DNA of 64,000 nucleotides from Acetispira formosa (nom. nud.) (GTDB lineage: Bacteria > Desulfobacterota > Desulfarculia > Adiutricales > Adiutricaceae). The position numbers and the translations under genes were made by a program. Under the pieces are notes generated by a model. The model worked only from the letters and a program-made list of their open reading frames with translations, ran no database searches and was not told the DNA's origin. Numbering within the stretch: position 1 is the first letter of the stretch; each line of letters starts with the position of its first letter. Location of the stretch: contig CP026657.1 of the NCBI GenBank assembly GCA_023525915.1, forward strand, positions 4,054,001-4,118,000, given 5' to 3'. Positions 8,457 through 15,738 of this stretch are shown one piece after another.

Positions 8457-8856
8457 ATTGGTGTTGCCCTCTGGCGTTGTTGCTCACGTTTTTTAATGCT
8501 CGAACACGTCTCGTAGGTAGTCAAGGTTGAATTTTCTTTTCGGAAAGCGAGTGACCGCTGCCGGGAGAAATGTTTTTGCCCGGCTCCGGTTCCGGGGGTC
8601 TTTAGTCACCGGAGCCGGGCAAAAACATTTCTCCCGGCAGCTACATGGTCGGCTTCCCCCGGCCTGGAAAGTATGCATAGCTGAAGCAGGAGCCGGAAAC
8701 GGGGGATTGTTTTTGTCCCGGCTCCGGGACTAAAGACTTCCGGAGCGGAGCCGGGACAAAAACAATCCCCCGTTTCAGGCGGGTCTATGCTGTTCCGAAA
8801 TTACAACCTTGACGATGTAAGCCAGAGAACAAAATCCCTTATTTACGACAAATTCT
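8457..8856. repeat. Repeat C, copy 1, interrupted by a palindromic composite
   Basis: The left part (8457-8502, with CTCTGGCGTTGTTGCT and TTTTTTAATGCTCGAA) and the right part (8821-8856, GCCAGAGAACAAAATCCC then TTATTTACGA) match the two halves of the intact 143 bp element at 49032-49174. Between them lies a block of about 294 bases holding palindromes A1 and B1. This looks like one repeat inserted in another. Confidence 0.6.
8520..8813. repeat. Composite palindromic element A1+B1
   Basis: The block is bounded by a 10 bp inverted repeat (GTCAAGGTTG, 8520-8529, and CAACCTTGAC, 8804-8813). Inside are two separate long palindromes. A1 has a perfect 34 bp stem (8557-8590 with 8608-8641) and B1 a perfect 31 bp stem (8696-8726 with 8746-8776). 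The A1 loop contains TCTTTAGTC and the B1 loop its near complement GACTAAAGAC. No coding capacity is evident. It lies between two convergent genes, so it may act as a transcription barrier or RNA stabiliser. Confidence 0.75.
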
Positions 8857-8860
8857 AAGG

Positions 8861-11800
8861 CTAAAAAGACACTTTTAAGCTTACATTGCCAGCGTGGCTT
8901 TGCGTATCCGCACCCACCAGGAAGTCATAACCCAGGCTTAACGAAACATTTTGGTTAACGGGGATTTCCCCGAACAGGCCCAGGCCCAGGGAGTGTTCAT
9001 CAACCGGGTTGCCGCTGGTGGGCAGCGGAGTGCGGGCAGCGTCAATGTTAAAGAAAGCGCGGGTAGTGGCTTCGCGGTCGCCGTACATACCCTGGTAATA
9101 GGCGGCGGCCCCGGCCTTTAGACCGTTTTCCGAAACATACTCCAGCTCCGCCCCGGCTTTCAGGCGGTGGAGGCCCTGGGTAAAGCCTTCCATGTTCAGA
9201 TTGTTATTGCCCATTCCTTCGTCATAGCCGCTGACGTCGATATGCATGTACTCATAGCTGGCCAGGGGGCGCAGGAGGAACTTTTCATTTAAGGCAAATT
9301 CGCGGGAGAGTCCGGCGCCGGTAATGAAATTCTTGGAATGGTAATCCGCGCTGATACGCTGGTCACTCACCCGGCGGGTCTGGTCATAGCCGGTATAGCC
9401 AAAGCCCAAAAGCAGGGCCAGGTCCAGGTCAAGCGGCAGTTTGACGCCGCCGTAGAGCAGGCCGGTAATGTCCCTGGCATTCACATCGGCTTCATCACTT
9501 TCGTAATCAGGCCAGGAGCCAACCACCGCCACACCCACAAGCGCTTGGCCAAAGTTGTAGTCCAGGCCGAAAGCTATGGAGGGGGTGGAGATATCGTAGC
9601 CGGAAAGTCTGCCGGCCGAGCTTTGCGAGCTATAGGAATAGGACGGGGTGAGCCACAAACGCACGGGGCGATACTCCCGGCTATCCAGAGGCGACGCGCT
9701 GCCTGCCGACGCCGCGTGGGAGCCAGCGAACGGCCCGGATTCCCAAACGGCACTGCCGCTGCCCAGGCCGCCGCGTATGCGGCTGAATACCTCCCGGCTG
9801 CCGGGCAGTTGGGCGGCAATGGCCGAGGGCGCGGTTATGGCGGACACCGCGGCGCGGGCGGTGTTCTCCTGGCGGTTTCCGCCAAGCACCAGATTATTGC
9901 CCGCCCATTCCAGATGATAGCTGTCATAATCATAAAAACCGATTTCAATCGCCCCGCCATCTCCCAGCAGGGTGCTGTCCTTTTTGATCTCGCCGCTGGC
10001 GCTCAGGCTTAAAAGCACAGGCGAATAAAGCCGCCGGCCGGTAACGTCATCCAGCAGGCCAATGGTGGAGCCGCTTTCCAGATCAATGCTGTCGGCAATA
10101 ATGGAATGGGGCTGGCCGGGCAGGTTCATGCGCAAATCAGCGCCGGAACTCAAGGTGAAGCTGGAGTTGGGGGCGTTCAAACTGAAATCATTGGCCAGAA
10201 AGGTGGTGCCGGCTGTCAGCGCCACGCTTCCCTTGTTCGCGCTGTCATGGAGCAAAATCTCGTTATGTCCGCCCCAGATAAAATCGCCGTCGCCGATTTT
10301 TTGCATGGTGAAGCTGGATTTATTCCGCGACTGGTCATGGGCGCGGCTGTCGGTCATGTCCACCTTTAGGGGATTGAACAGGGCAACCGTGCTGTTGCTG
10401 GCCATGGGGTTTATGGTCAGATCCCCGTCGGCCTGACTGGGCAGGTTGATGATGGTGGTTAGAGGTTGGCCGTTTTCATCAGTGGTTTTTAGTTCGCCCA
10501 GCTTGAGCGAACCGAAATAAATGCCCGCCATGGTGCTGGAGGGGCTGTTCAGATTATCGGCGATAATGGTGGATTGGCCGGCGGTGGCTTCCAGGCTAAG
10601 GCTGTGGCTTGTCTCGCCGGTGGGCAGTGAGAAAGCTGTGTCTATGGTAATGGCGCTGCTATACACCGTGCCTTTGGCCTCAAAGGTGTTGTTGACAAAC
10701 TGGCTGTCCGTCACTTTAAGCCCGCCGCCGCTGTAAACAATGCCGCCCCAGATATCGCCGTTAAGCGGATCTTTTTCGTCAGTGGAGCCGCTGGCAATGA
10801 AGCTGTTGCCCGCAAAATAGCTGTCGGTTATGTTTTTAACCGTGGCTATGGCTGGGCCGTGGTTACTGCCGGCGGCCACCCCGATAAGCCCGCCGCCCTG
10901 GATTTCAAAGGCTTCCACCTTGGTTCCCTGGACATACATCTTGCTTATGCTGTCTATATAGGCGGATGCCTTGGTGTCGCCAGGGGTGGTGGAGTTGTCA
11001 AAGGCCCCGGCGCTGACCCCGATAAGCCCGCCGCCGGTAAGTTCCCCGGTTTTAATGGAAACATCGTTGAACACCAGGTTGTCCAGGCTGCCCAGCTTGG
11101 CTTCGGCCTCGGAGGATGAGAACAGGGTCAGGCCGATAAGGCCGCCGCCCTGCAAATCGCCCTCCGGTTCAGCGGAATCGGGGTTGAAAGCGGTTATGCT
11201 GATATTGTCGAAAACCGAGTCGCTTATACTGCCAATGCTGAAATTGGTGGCCGGTGGGGAATAGAGTTTTACCCCGATAAGCCCGCCGCCTTCAATGGCC
11301 TTGGTGGCCGTGACTTTAATGTCGCTAAAGATATTGTCCTTCATGTCGCCAAAAGAAGTTCCGGTCAGGGCCGGGCTGGCGGAAAGGCCCACCACTCCGC
11401 CGCCGTTGATTTTGGCAAAATCGACTTCAATATCCGTAAACAGGCTGCCGGTTATTTTACCCAGGCTGGCGGAAGAGCCGGTTGTCTGCGGCCCGGGCCG
11501 TGGAGATGGCGGGGTGGTGGTGTAGTCGGTGCCCTTAAAGCCGCTCTCCGCCATTACCCCGATAACCCCGCCGCCGCTTAAATCGTAGTCGGGCGCGGAC
11601 ACTTTGATATTACGGAACAGGCTGTCAGTTATATCGCCCAGCTTGGCTTCCACCTTTATGGTGCTGGCCTCCGCATTGGGTGCGGCAGCAAGGGTCCAGT
11701 TTTCCACGGCGGAGGTGGCGGACACGCCCACCACCCCGCCGCCGGTGGCCTCATTACCATCATCATTGGCATAGTTGGGGCTGGCGGTTACTTCTATGTT

Positions 11801-12475
11801 CTCAAAAGCCACATTCTTAAGATGCACTATACGCGACAGCGCTTCGAAGTCATTCCGAGCGGCCAAGTCGTCCGCGATTTTCCAGGTCAGGCTGCTATGG
11901 CCGCCCATAACCCCGCCGCCATGGAAGCCGCTGGTGCCCAGGTCTACCTTGCCGCTGTCCAGAACGAGATTTTCCAGTCGGAAGCCGTTGCTGTTGCCCG
12001 GGGTTCCAGAATCCTTTGTGGAGTCGGCCACATCCTTGGTGGAATACCAGTAGAATATGCGGCTGTCGTTGCCGGATATTTTGGTACGGTCCATGTCGCC
12101 GTCTATAGAGCTAAGAGCGTTTGTCACATCTGTGCTGAAATTATTGTCCATATAGGCGCCAATATCGTCGGGCTTGCCCCACAGGCCGCTTAGGCTGGTT
12201 ATGATTGCGGCGGTTTGGGTAATGTCAGCGCTATTGCCGATCAGTATTGAGTCGGGCAGGTAAATGTAAATGGGGCCTTTTGTCGGGTTAAGGCTGGGGT
12301 TTATGCCGCTATTTATGCCAAAGTCAGCGGGTGGGATGAGGGTATCCTGCAAGAAGGTGCGCAGTTCCCCGAAATCGCCATTATCCGTATCCTTCGATAT
12401 AAAAACTGTCTGGGCCCAGGCCGGGGCGCAAATGGCCCAAATTGCCAGGCTTATCAATACTAAAATTTTCCGCAT
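8861..12475 (-). CDS. Autotransporter with GGGxxG-repeat passenger
   Basis: A 1204-residue type V secreted protein. The start at 12475 gives a signal peptide (MRKILVLISLAIWAICAPAWA) and follows an AGGGG site; a longer open frame to 12610 is less likely. The passenger contains eight or more spaced units of a beta strand followed by GGGVIGV, GGGVVGVSA or GGGLIGL, roughly every 45-65 residues, the pattern expected of a beta-helix. The last 270 residues form an outer-membrane beta barrel beginning near RPVRLWLTPSYSYS and ending NVSLKVSF, with the terminal Phe typical of barrels recognised by the Bam complex. No protease triad or other enzymatic motif was recognised. The likely role is a surface-exposed or adhesive protein; the ligand is unknown. 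Confidence 0.85.
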   Translation of the reverse strand: MRKILVLISLAIWAICAPAWAQTVFISKDTDNGDFGELRTFLQDTLIPPADFGINSGINPSLNPTKGPIYIYLPDSILIGNSADITQTAAIITSLSGLWGKPDDIGAYMDNNFSTDVTNALSSIDGDMDRTKISGNDSRIFYWYSTKDVADSTKDSGTPGNSNGFRLENLVLDSGKVDLGTSGFHGGGVMGGHSSLTWKIADDLAARNDFEALSRIVHLKNVAFENIEVTASPNYANDDGNEATGGGVVGVSATSAVENWTLAAAPNAEASTIKVEAKLGDITDSLFRNIKVSAPDYDLSGGGVIGVMAESGFKGTDYTTTPPSPRPGPQTTGSSASLGKITGSLFTDIEVDFAKINGGGVVGLSASPALTGTSFGDMKDNIFSDIKVTATKAIEGGGLIGVKLYSPPATNFSIGSISDSVFDNISITAFNPDSAEPEGDLQGGGLIGLTLFSSSEAEAKLGSLDNLVFNDVSIKTGELTGGGLIGVSAGAFDNSTTPGDTKASAYIDSISKMYVQGTKVEAFEIQGGGLIGVAAGSNHGPAIATVKNITDSYFAGNSFIASGSTDEKDPLNGDIWGGIVYSGGGLKVTDSQFVNNTFEAKGTVYSSAITIDTAFSLPTGETSHSLSLEATAGQSTIIADNLNSPSSTMAGIYFGSLKLGELKTTDENGQPLTTIINLPSQADGDLTINPMASNSTVALFNPLKVDMTDSRAHDQSRNKSSFTMQKIGDGDFIWGGHNEILLHDSANKGSVALTAGTTFLANDFSLNAPNSSFTLSSGADLRMNLPGQPHSIIADSIDLESGSTIGLLDDVTGRRLYSPVLLSLSASGEIKKDSTLLGDGGAIEIGFYDYDSYHLEWAGNNLVLGGNRQENTARAAVSAITAPSAIAAQLPGSREVFSRIRGGLGSGSAVWESGPFAGSHAASAGSASPLDSREYRPVRLWLTPSYSYSSQSSAGRLSGYDISTPSIAFGLDYNFGQALVGVAVVGSWPDYESDEADVNARDITGLLYGGVKLPLDLDLALLLGFGYTGYDQTRRVSDQRISADYHSKNFITGAGLSREFALNEKFLLRPLASYEYMHIDVSGYDEGMGNNNLNMEGFTQGLHRLKAGAELEYVSENGLKAGAAAYYQGMYGDREATTRAFFNIDAARTPLPTSGNPVDEHSLGLGLFGEIPVNQNVSLSLGYDFLVGADTQSHAGNVSLKVSF

Positions 12476-12661
12476 ATCAACCCCTATTCCCGCAAGATAA
12501 TTATAATGGATAATAAAAAGCCGGGATGGCCGGCTGCCGCCACCGCCGCCGGGGCAATGCGCCATTGGGGCAACGGCGGCTAACCGGCGGTTCAGGCCGG
12601 GCCAGGGCAATAAAGATCCCTGGCCTCATCGGCCGCGTCTGCGCTGAAATGGCCGCCCGGC

Positions 12662-13054
12662 TTATTGGAGGGCGTCCCTTTTGGCTTTGGCCTCTTCCAG
12701 CTCGGCCTGGGCTTTCCTGAGCTTTTCCTCCCGTTCGGCTATCTTGTCCTTATCGCCTTTGGCTTTAGCCTCTTCCAGATCCAGTTCCCGCTGTTTGACC
12801 TTCAGCTCCTTTTCCTGCACTTTCATATCGATCTTGGTCTCCAGCCGGGCGTCGTCGCAGTGGCGGCGGGTCTGCTCCAGGGCTTCCTCCAGCCCGGCTA
12901 TCTGCCCGGCGTTGCCCGCGTCACGGGCAATGGCCAGTTGCTTTTCGATCTCCGCCTCCTTGATCTTGCAGCCGCCTTCGGCCAGAGCGGGGGAGAGGGG
13001 CAGAATCAGGACCAGAGCGGCCAGGGCCAGAATCAGCTTCATTTTCAATTTCAT
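12662..13054 (-). CDS. DUF1090 family periplasmic protein
   Basis: A 130-residue protein with signal peptide (MKLKMKLILALAALVLI...ALAEG) followed by a helical, highly charged body. Cys residues in GGCKIKEAEIEKQLAIA and RRHCDDARL, with AGNAGQIAGLEEALEQ between, match the DUF1090 family (E. coli YqjC). The tail is a Lys/Glu-rich coiled coil of about 60 residues. The start at 13054 is preceded by GGAG at 6 bases; a longer frame to 13102 would hide the signal peptide. The biochemical role of the family is not established. It lies upstream of the autotransporter on the same strand, 186 bases away. Confidence 0.75.
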   Translation of the reverse strand: MKLKMKLILALAALVLILPLSPALAEGGCKIKEAEIEKQLAIARDAGNAGQIAGLEEALEQTRRHCDDARLETKIDMKVQEKELKVKQRELDLEEAKAKGDKDKIAEREEKLRKAQAELEEAKAKRDALQ

Positions 13055-13580
13055 GATAACTCCATAAATGTTTGAGATTAGGTATCCGCCAGCCAAAACC
13101 ACAACCTATTTGTGGTTCCTCTGAAACATACTTTTTATGACCATTTTCATCAGGCACGCCAGCTCTGAACTTTCCTGGATTTCGGCGGCATCACTGGTGG
13201 CGAATTTATAGTATAGCGGAAAAATCGCCCTAAAGGTACTGTACTAACCTTGTACCTTTTGTCTTTTTTAAGCTGTTTTTTGATTTTTTTGGCGATGAAA
13301 CGAAGGCGTGAGATACAGGGGAGGCTCTCTCCAGAGCGATTCCAGGGCCGGAGCGTCGGCGGCCTGAGTTAATTTTTTATTATTGTTAGGATGGAAAACT
13401 TGGCCAGAATTTTTAGCTAAAAATACCAAAAACACCGCTGAAAAAAACGATAAAAGTTGGTAATAATGCACATGGCATAATTCCATTGAGGCAATGCGCC
13501 GCCGTAGCGGCGGTGATGCTCCGACAATTCGGCCGGGCAGGGGCGAAAGTCGCCCCGCACCTTGGTGATCTAGGGCCGGG
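13055..13580. other. AT-rich gap, possible promoter region
   Basis: This 526-base gap holds no convincing gene. Read on the minus strand it contains TATACTATAAAT (near 13202-13213), a possible -10 for the DUF1090 gene. An inverted repeat AAAGGTAC / GTACCTTT (13232-13239 with 13252-13259) lies just upstream of it and could be an operator. A short minus-strand frame at 13268-13486 has no recognisable domain or good ribosome binding site. Confidence 0.4.
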
Positions 13581-15143
13581 TCAGGGCCGGTCCGCCGGGC
13601 TCCAGCAGGCGTAAAAGGCCGCCAACCGGCGCCGGTTGGGCTGCCCGGTTTTCCTTAATAGACCGGAGAGATGGTATTTCAGGGTCCGTTCGCTGATGCC
13701 CAGCGATTCGGCCAGGGCCGGGGAATTCAGCCCCCGCAGGAGACCGGCCAGGACCTCGGCCTCCCGTCCGGTCAGCTCGAAAGCCATTGTGAACAGAGCC
13801 GTTTTGGAATTTTCCATGGGCGTAGAGTCGATCGTTTCCGCCGCCGCTTTGTCCCCGGCCGGAATATCTTCGTCCGGGGCCGGCCAAGTCTCACGTCTGA
13901 GGGTCAGCCAAAAGCAGCCCAGGCCCAGGGCCAGGCCCAGGGTCAGGCCCGCTTCGCCCAGGATCAGGCCCTGAGAGCCCCAGCGCCCATAGAGGCCCCG
14001 CCCGGCCGCCGCCCCTAAAAATTGCAGCAGATAGATGGAATAGGCCAGGGAACCCCACAGCGGCAGCCAGCGGCCCGACAGCCGGGCCGCCCCTAAAAAG
14101 AGCAAGAGCAGACAGGAGCTCCGGGCCACGTTCATTAACGTAAAAGCGGCCGGAGAATAAGCCCCGCCCGACAAATTGCTCAGCGGCACGGCCAGAGCGG
14201 CCAGGACCAGGGCGGCCAGCAGCGCCGCCAGCCCCCGAGACCTTCCAAACCGGGCCCGGTCCAGCAGCCAGCCGGCCAGGGGCGCGCCGAAGAGCTGAAA
14301 ATAGTGCAGGTTTTCCCGGGTAGCCGGGGCAATCACCGAGCGCGGCAGGCCCGAGCCCCAGGCCAGCCCGAACAGGGCGAAAAAACAGACCCCGCCCACG
14401 AACAGCCACCCCAGCGGCCGTCGGCAGGTTCCCGTCCCCGGCCGGGCGGCTTCGGCCGGGGCCTGAACTCCGTCCCGGCTCAGGCGGAAGGTGATCAGGG
14501 CCAGGCACAAAGCGCTCAAGACCGGCAGAAGCCCCAGAGTCTTGACGATATACAGCACCTGCCCGGCCGACATGGGGCCGGCGAAAGCCGCCGATAACAG
14601 CGGCACCAGCAAAATCCAGGTCATCTCCCCGGAAGCCATGGCCAGGCCCAGGGTCAGCCCGGCCCGCTCCGTCCGGGTTCGGAAAAACAGCCACAGGCCT
14701 ACCGGCCAGTTCACGGTCAGGATCAGAGCTGTCGGCAGGAAAGAAAACCGTCCGCTCAGGCCGCTCTCGCTCAGGCTGAGCATCCAGACCACCCCCAGAA
14801 CCGCGCCCCCGCCCAGCATTAGCGGCCAGCCCCGCCAGAGCCGGCCGCCCAGCGCCAGGCCCAGGGTCAGCCCCAGCCCGGCCAGGGGTACGGTCAGGAA
14901 ATGGATAAGCACGCCGGCCCGGTCCGGGTCGGTAGCCCCCCGGCCAACGACGATGACGGCCAGGGCCAGGTACATGGCGCAGAAGTGCAGGCCCAGGTTG
15001 AAAGCCGGCCACAGCCCGGCCTCCCGGCTCATGGCCAGGCCGGCCCGTTCCAAAGCCGGTTTAACCGTTTGCTCCAGGCCCGTGTGGGCCAGTTGCTTTA
15101 TTTGTCTGAACAGCCCCTGGGGCTGTTTTACGGTCAGGCTCAT
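13581..15143 (-). CDS. Polytopic membrane protein fused to LuxR-type HTH
   Basis: A 520-residue protein with about twelve hydrophobic segments (residues 40-410), a linker, and a C-terminal LuxR/GerE helix-turn-helix (about 455-515: LTGREAEVLAGLLRG, ALAESLGISERTLKYHLS). The membrane part resembles a major facilitator-like fold. Such MFS-LuxR fusions are known mainly from Eggerthellaceae and some anaerobic Proteobacteria, where they are thought to sense or transport a ligand and control nearby genes. The ATG at 15143 is chosen because GGAAGGA lies upstream; a GTG six codons earlier is also possible. The gene is unusually GC-rich. The regulated target may be the porin or the autotransporter, but this is only a neighbourhood guess. 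Confidence 0.7.
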   Translation of the reverse strand: MSLTVKQPQGLFRQIKQLAHTGLEQTVKPALERAGLAMSREAGLWPAFNLGLHFCAMYLALAVIVVGRGATDPDRAGVLIHFLTVPLAGLGLTLGLALGGRLWRGWPLMLGGGAVLGVVWMLSLSESGLSGRFSFLPTALILTVNWPVGLWLFFRTRTERAGLTLGLAMASGEMTWILLVPLLSAAFAGPMSAGQVLYIVKTLGLLPVLSALCLALITFRLSRDGVQAPAEAARPGTGTCRRPLGWLFVGGVCFFALFGLAWGSGLPRSVIAPATRENLHYFQLFGAPLAGWLLDRARFGRSRGLAALLAALVLAALAVPLSNLSGGAYSPAAFTLMNVARSSCLLLLFLGAARLSGRWLPLWGSLAYSIYLLQFLGAAAGRGLYGRWGSQGLILGEAGLTLGLALGLGCFWLTLRRETWPAPDEDIPAGDKAAAETIDSTPMENSKTALFTMAFELTGREAEVLAGLLRGLNSPALAESLGISERTLKYHLSGLLRKTGQPNRRRLAAFYACWSPADRP

Positions 15144-15245
15144 ACCATGTGGTCCTTCCACTGTTGATCGGCACTATGAAATTGTTCGGTTTTCATAAAT
15201 ATATCAGGAATCAGCGCCTCAATCAACGGGTGTGACAATTTTGCG

Positions 15246-15414
15246 GCAATTCTCAAAGTAAACTTTTTCTTCTGAACTTGCGGCGTGCAGCTTCACAAAA
15301 AGCCTGGTTTTGTGCAGCAAGTTACTATTTTGCCTCAAAAACCAGTCGCAGACGCTCCGTCTCCCCTGTGGGGCGACCTGCTATTTCGAAATTGCCATCT
15401 ACTTTGAGAATTGC
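15246..15414 (-). repeat. Repeat G, copy 1 (MITE-like, 15 bp inverted ends)
   Basis: A 169 bp element bounded by GCAATTCTCAAAGTA (15246-15260) and its exact complement (15400-15414). Read on the minus strand its interior contains a D-type core with GAGACGGAGCG, GACTGGTTTTTG and a hairpin near CAAAACCAGGCTTTTTG. A second copy in opposite orientation lies at 31628-31797. It has no open frame. Size, inverted ends and dispersed copies fit a miniature transposable element. Confidence 0.65.
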
Positions 15415-15445
15415 TGACAATCTTGCTTCGGACTTGCACTGACCC

Positions 15446-15535
15446 GCCGGAAGCGGAGGATTGTTTTTATCCCGCCTCCGGTTCCGGAAGTCTTGGTCAC
15501 CGGAGGCGGGATAAAAACAATCCTCCGCTTCCGGC
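15446..15535. repeat. Palindrome B2 (37 bp perfect stem)
   Basis: 15446-15482 pairs perfectly with 15499-15535 around a 16-base loop containing TCTTGGTC. The arm carries GGAGGATTGTTTTTATCCCG, related to B1 (GGGGATTGTTTTTGTCCCGG), but several bases differ on both arms together so that pairing is kept. Confidence 0.75.
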
Positions 15536-15572
15536 TCCCACTCGGCCAGGCAGGCTTTCCAGCCTTTATGAA

Positions 15573-15645
15573 AGCCGACCAGAGAGCCGCCGGGCAAAAA
15601 CATTTCTCCCGGCGGCGCTCAACCGCTTTTTCCGAAAATTCAACC
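15573..15645 (-). repeat. Palindrome A2, internally deleted copy
   Basis: On the minus strand this reads GGTTGAATTTTCGG..GCGGTTG, then the A-type arm GGGAGAAATGTTTTTGCCCG, then directly the outer flank CTGGTCGGCT. The central part of the palindrome present in A1, A3 and A4 is missing, leaving only a 9 bp stem. Confidence 0.6.
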
Positions 15646-15684
15646 ATGACTACGCAGCAGTATATTAGGCGAGATCAAATTACA

Positions 15685-15713
15685 AGGGCTTCAGGGTGAT
15701 TTCCTGAAGCCCT
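15685..15713 (-). terminator. Terminator hairpin after the porin gene
   Basis: AGGGCTTCAGG (15685-15695) pairs perfectly with 15703-15713. Read on the minus strand, it follows the porin stop and is followed by TGTAATTTG, a weak T-rich tail. Confidence 0.6.
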
Positions 15714-15738
15714 ATATCATATACTTATAACTCACCCA

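Noticed and set aside
13268-13486. Possible 72-residue minus-strand gene
   Set aside because: It has a hydrophobic start but no ribosome binding site or known domain, and lies in an AT-rich regulatory gap.
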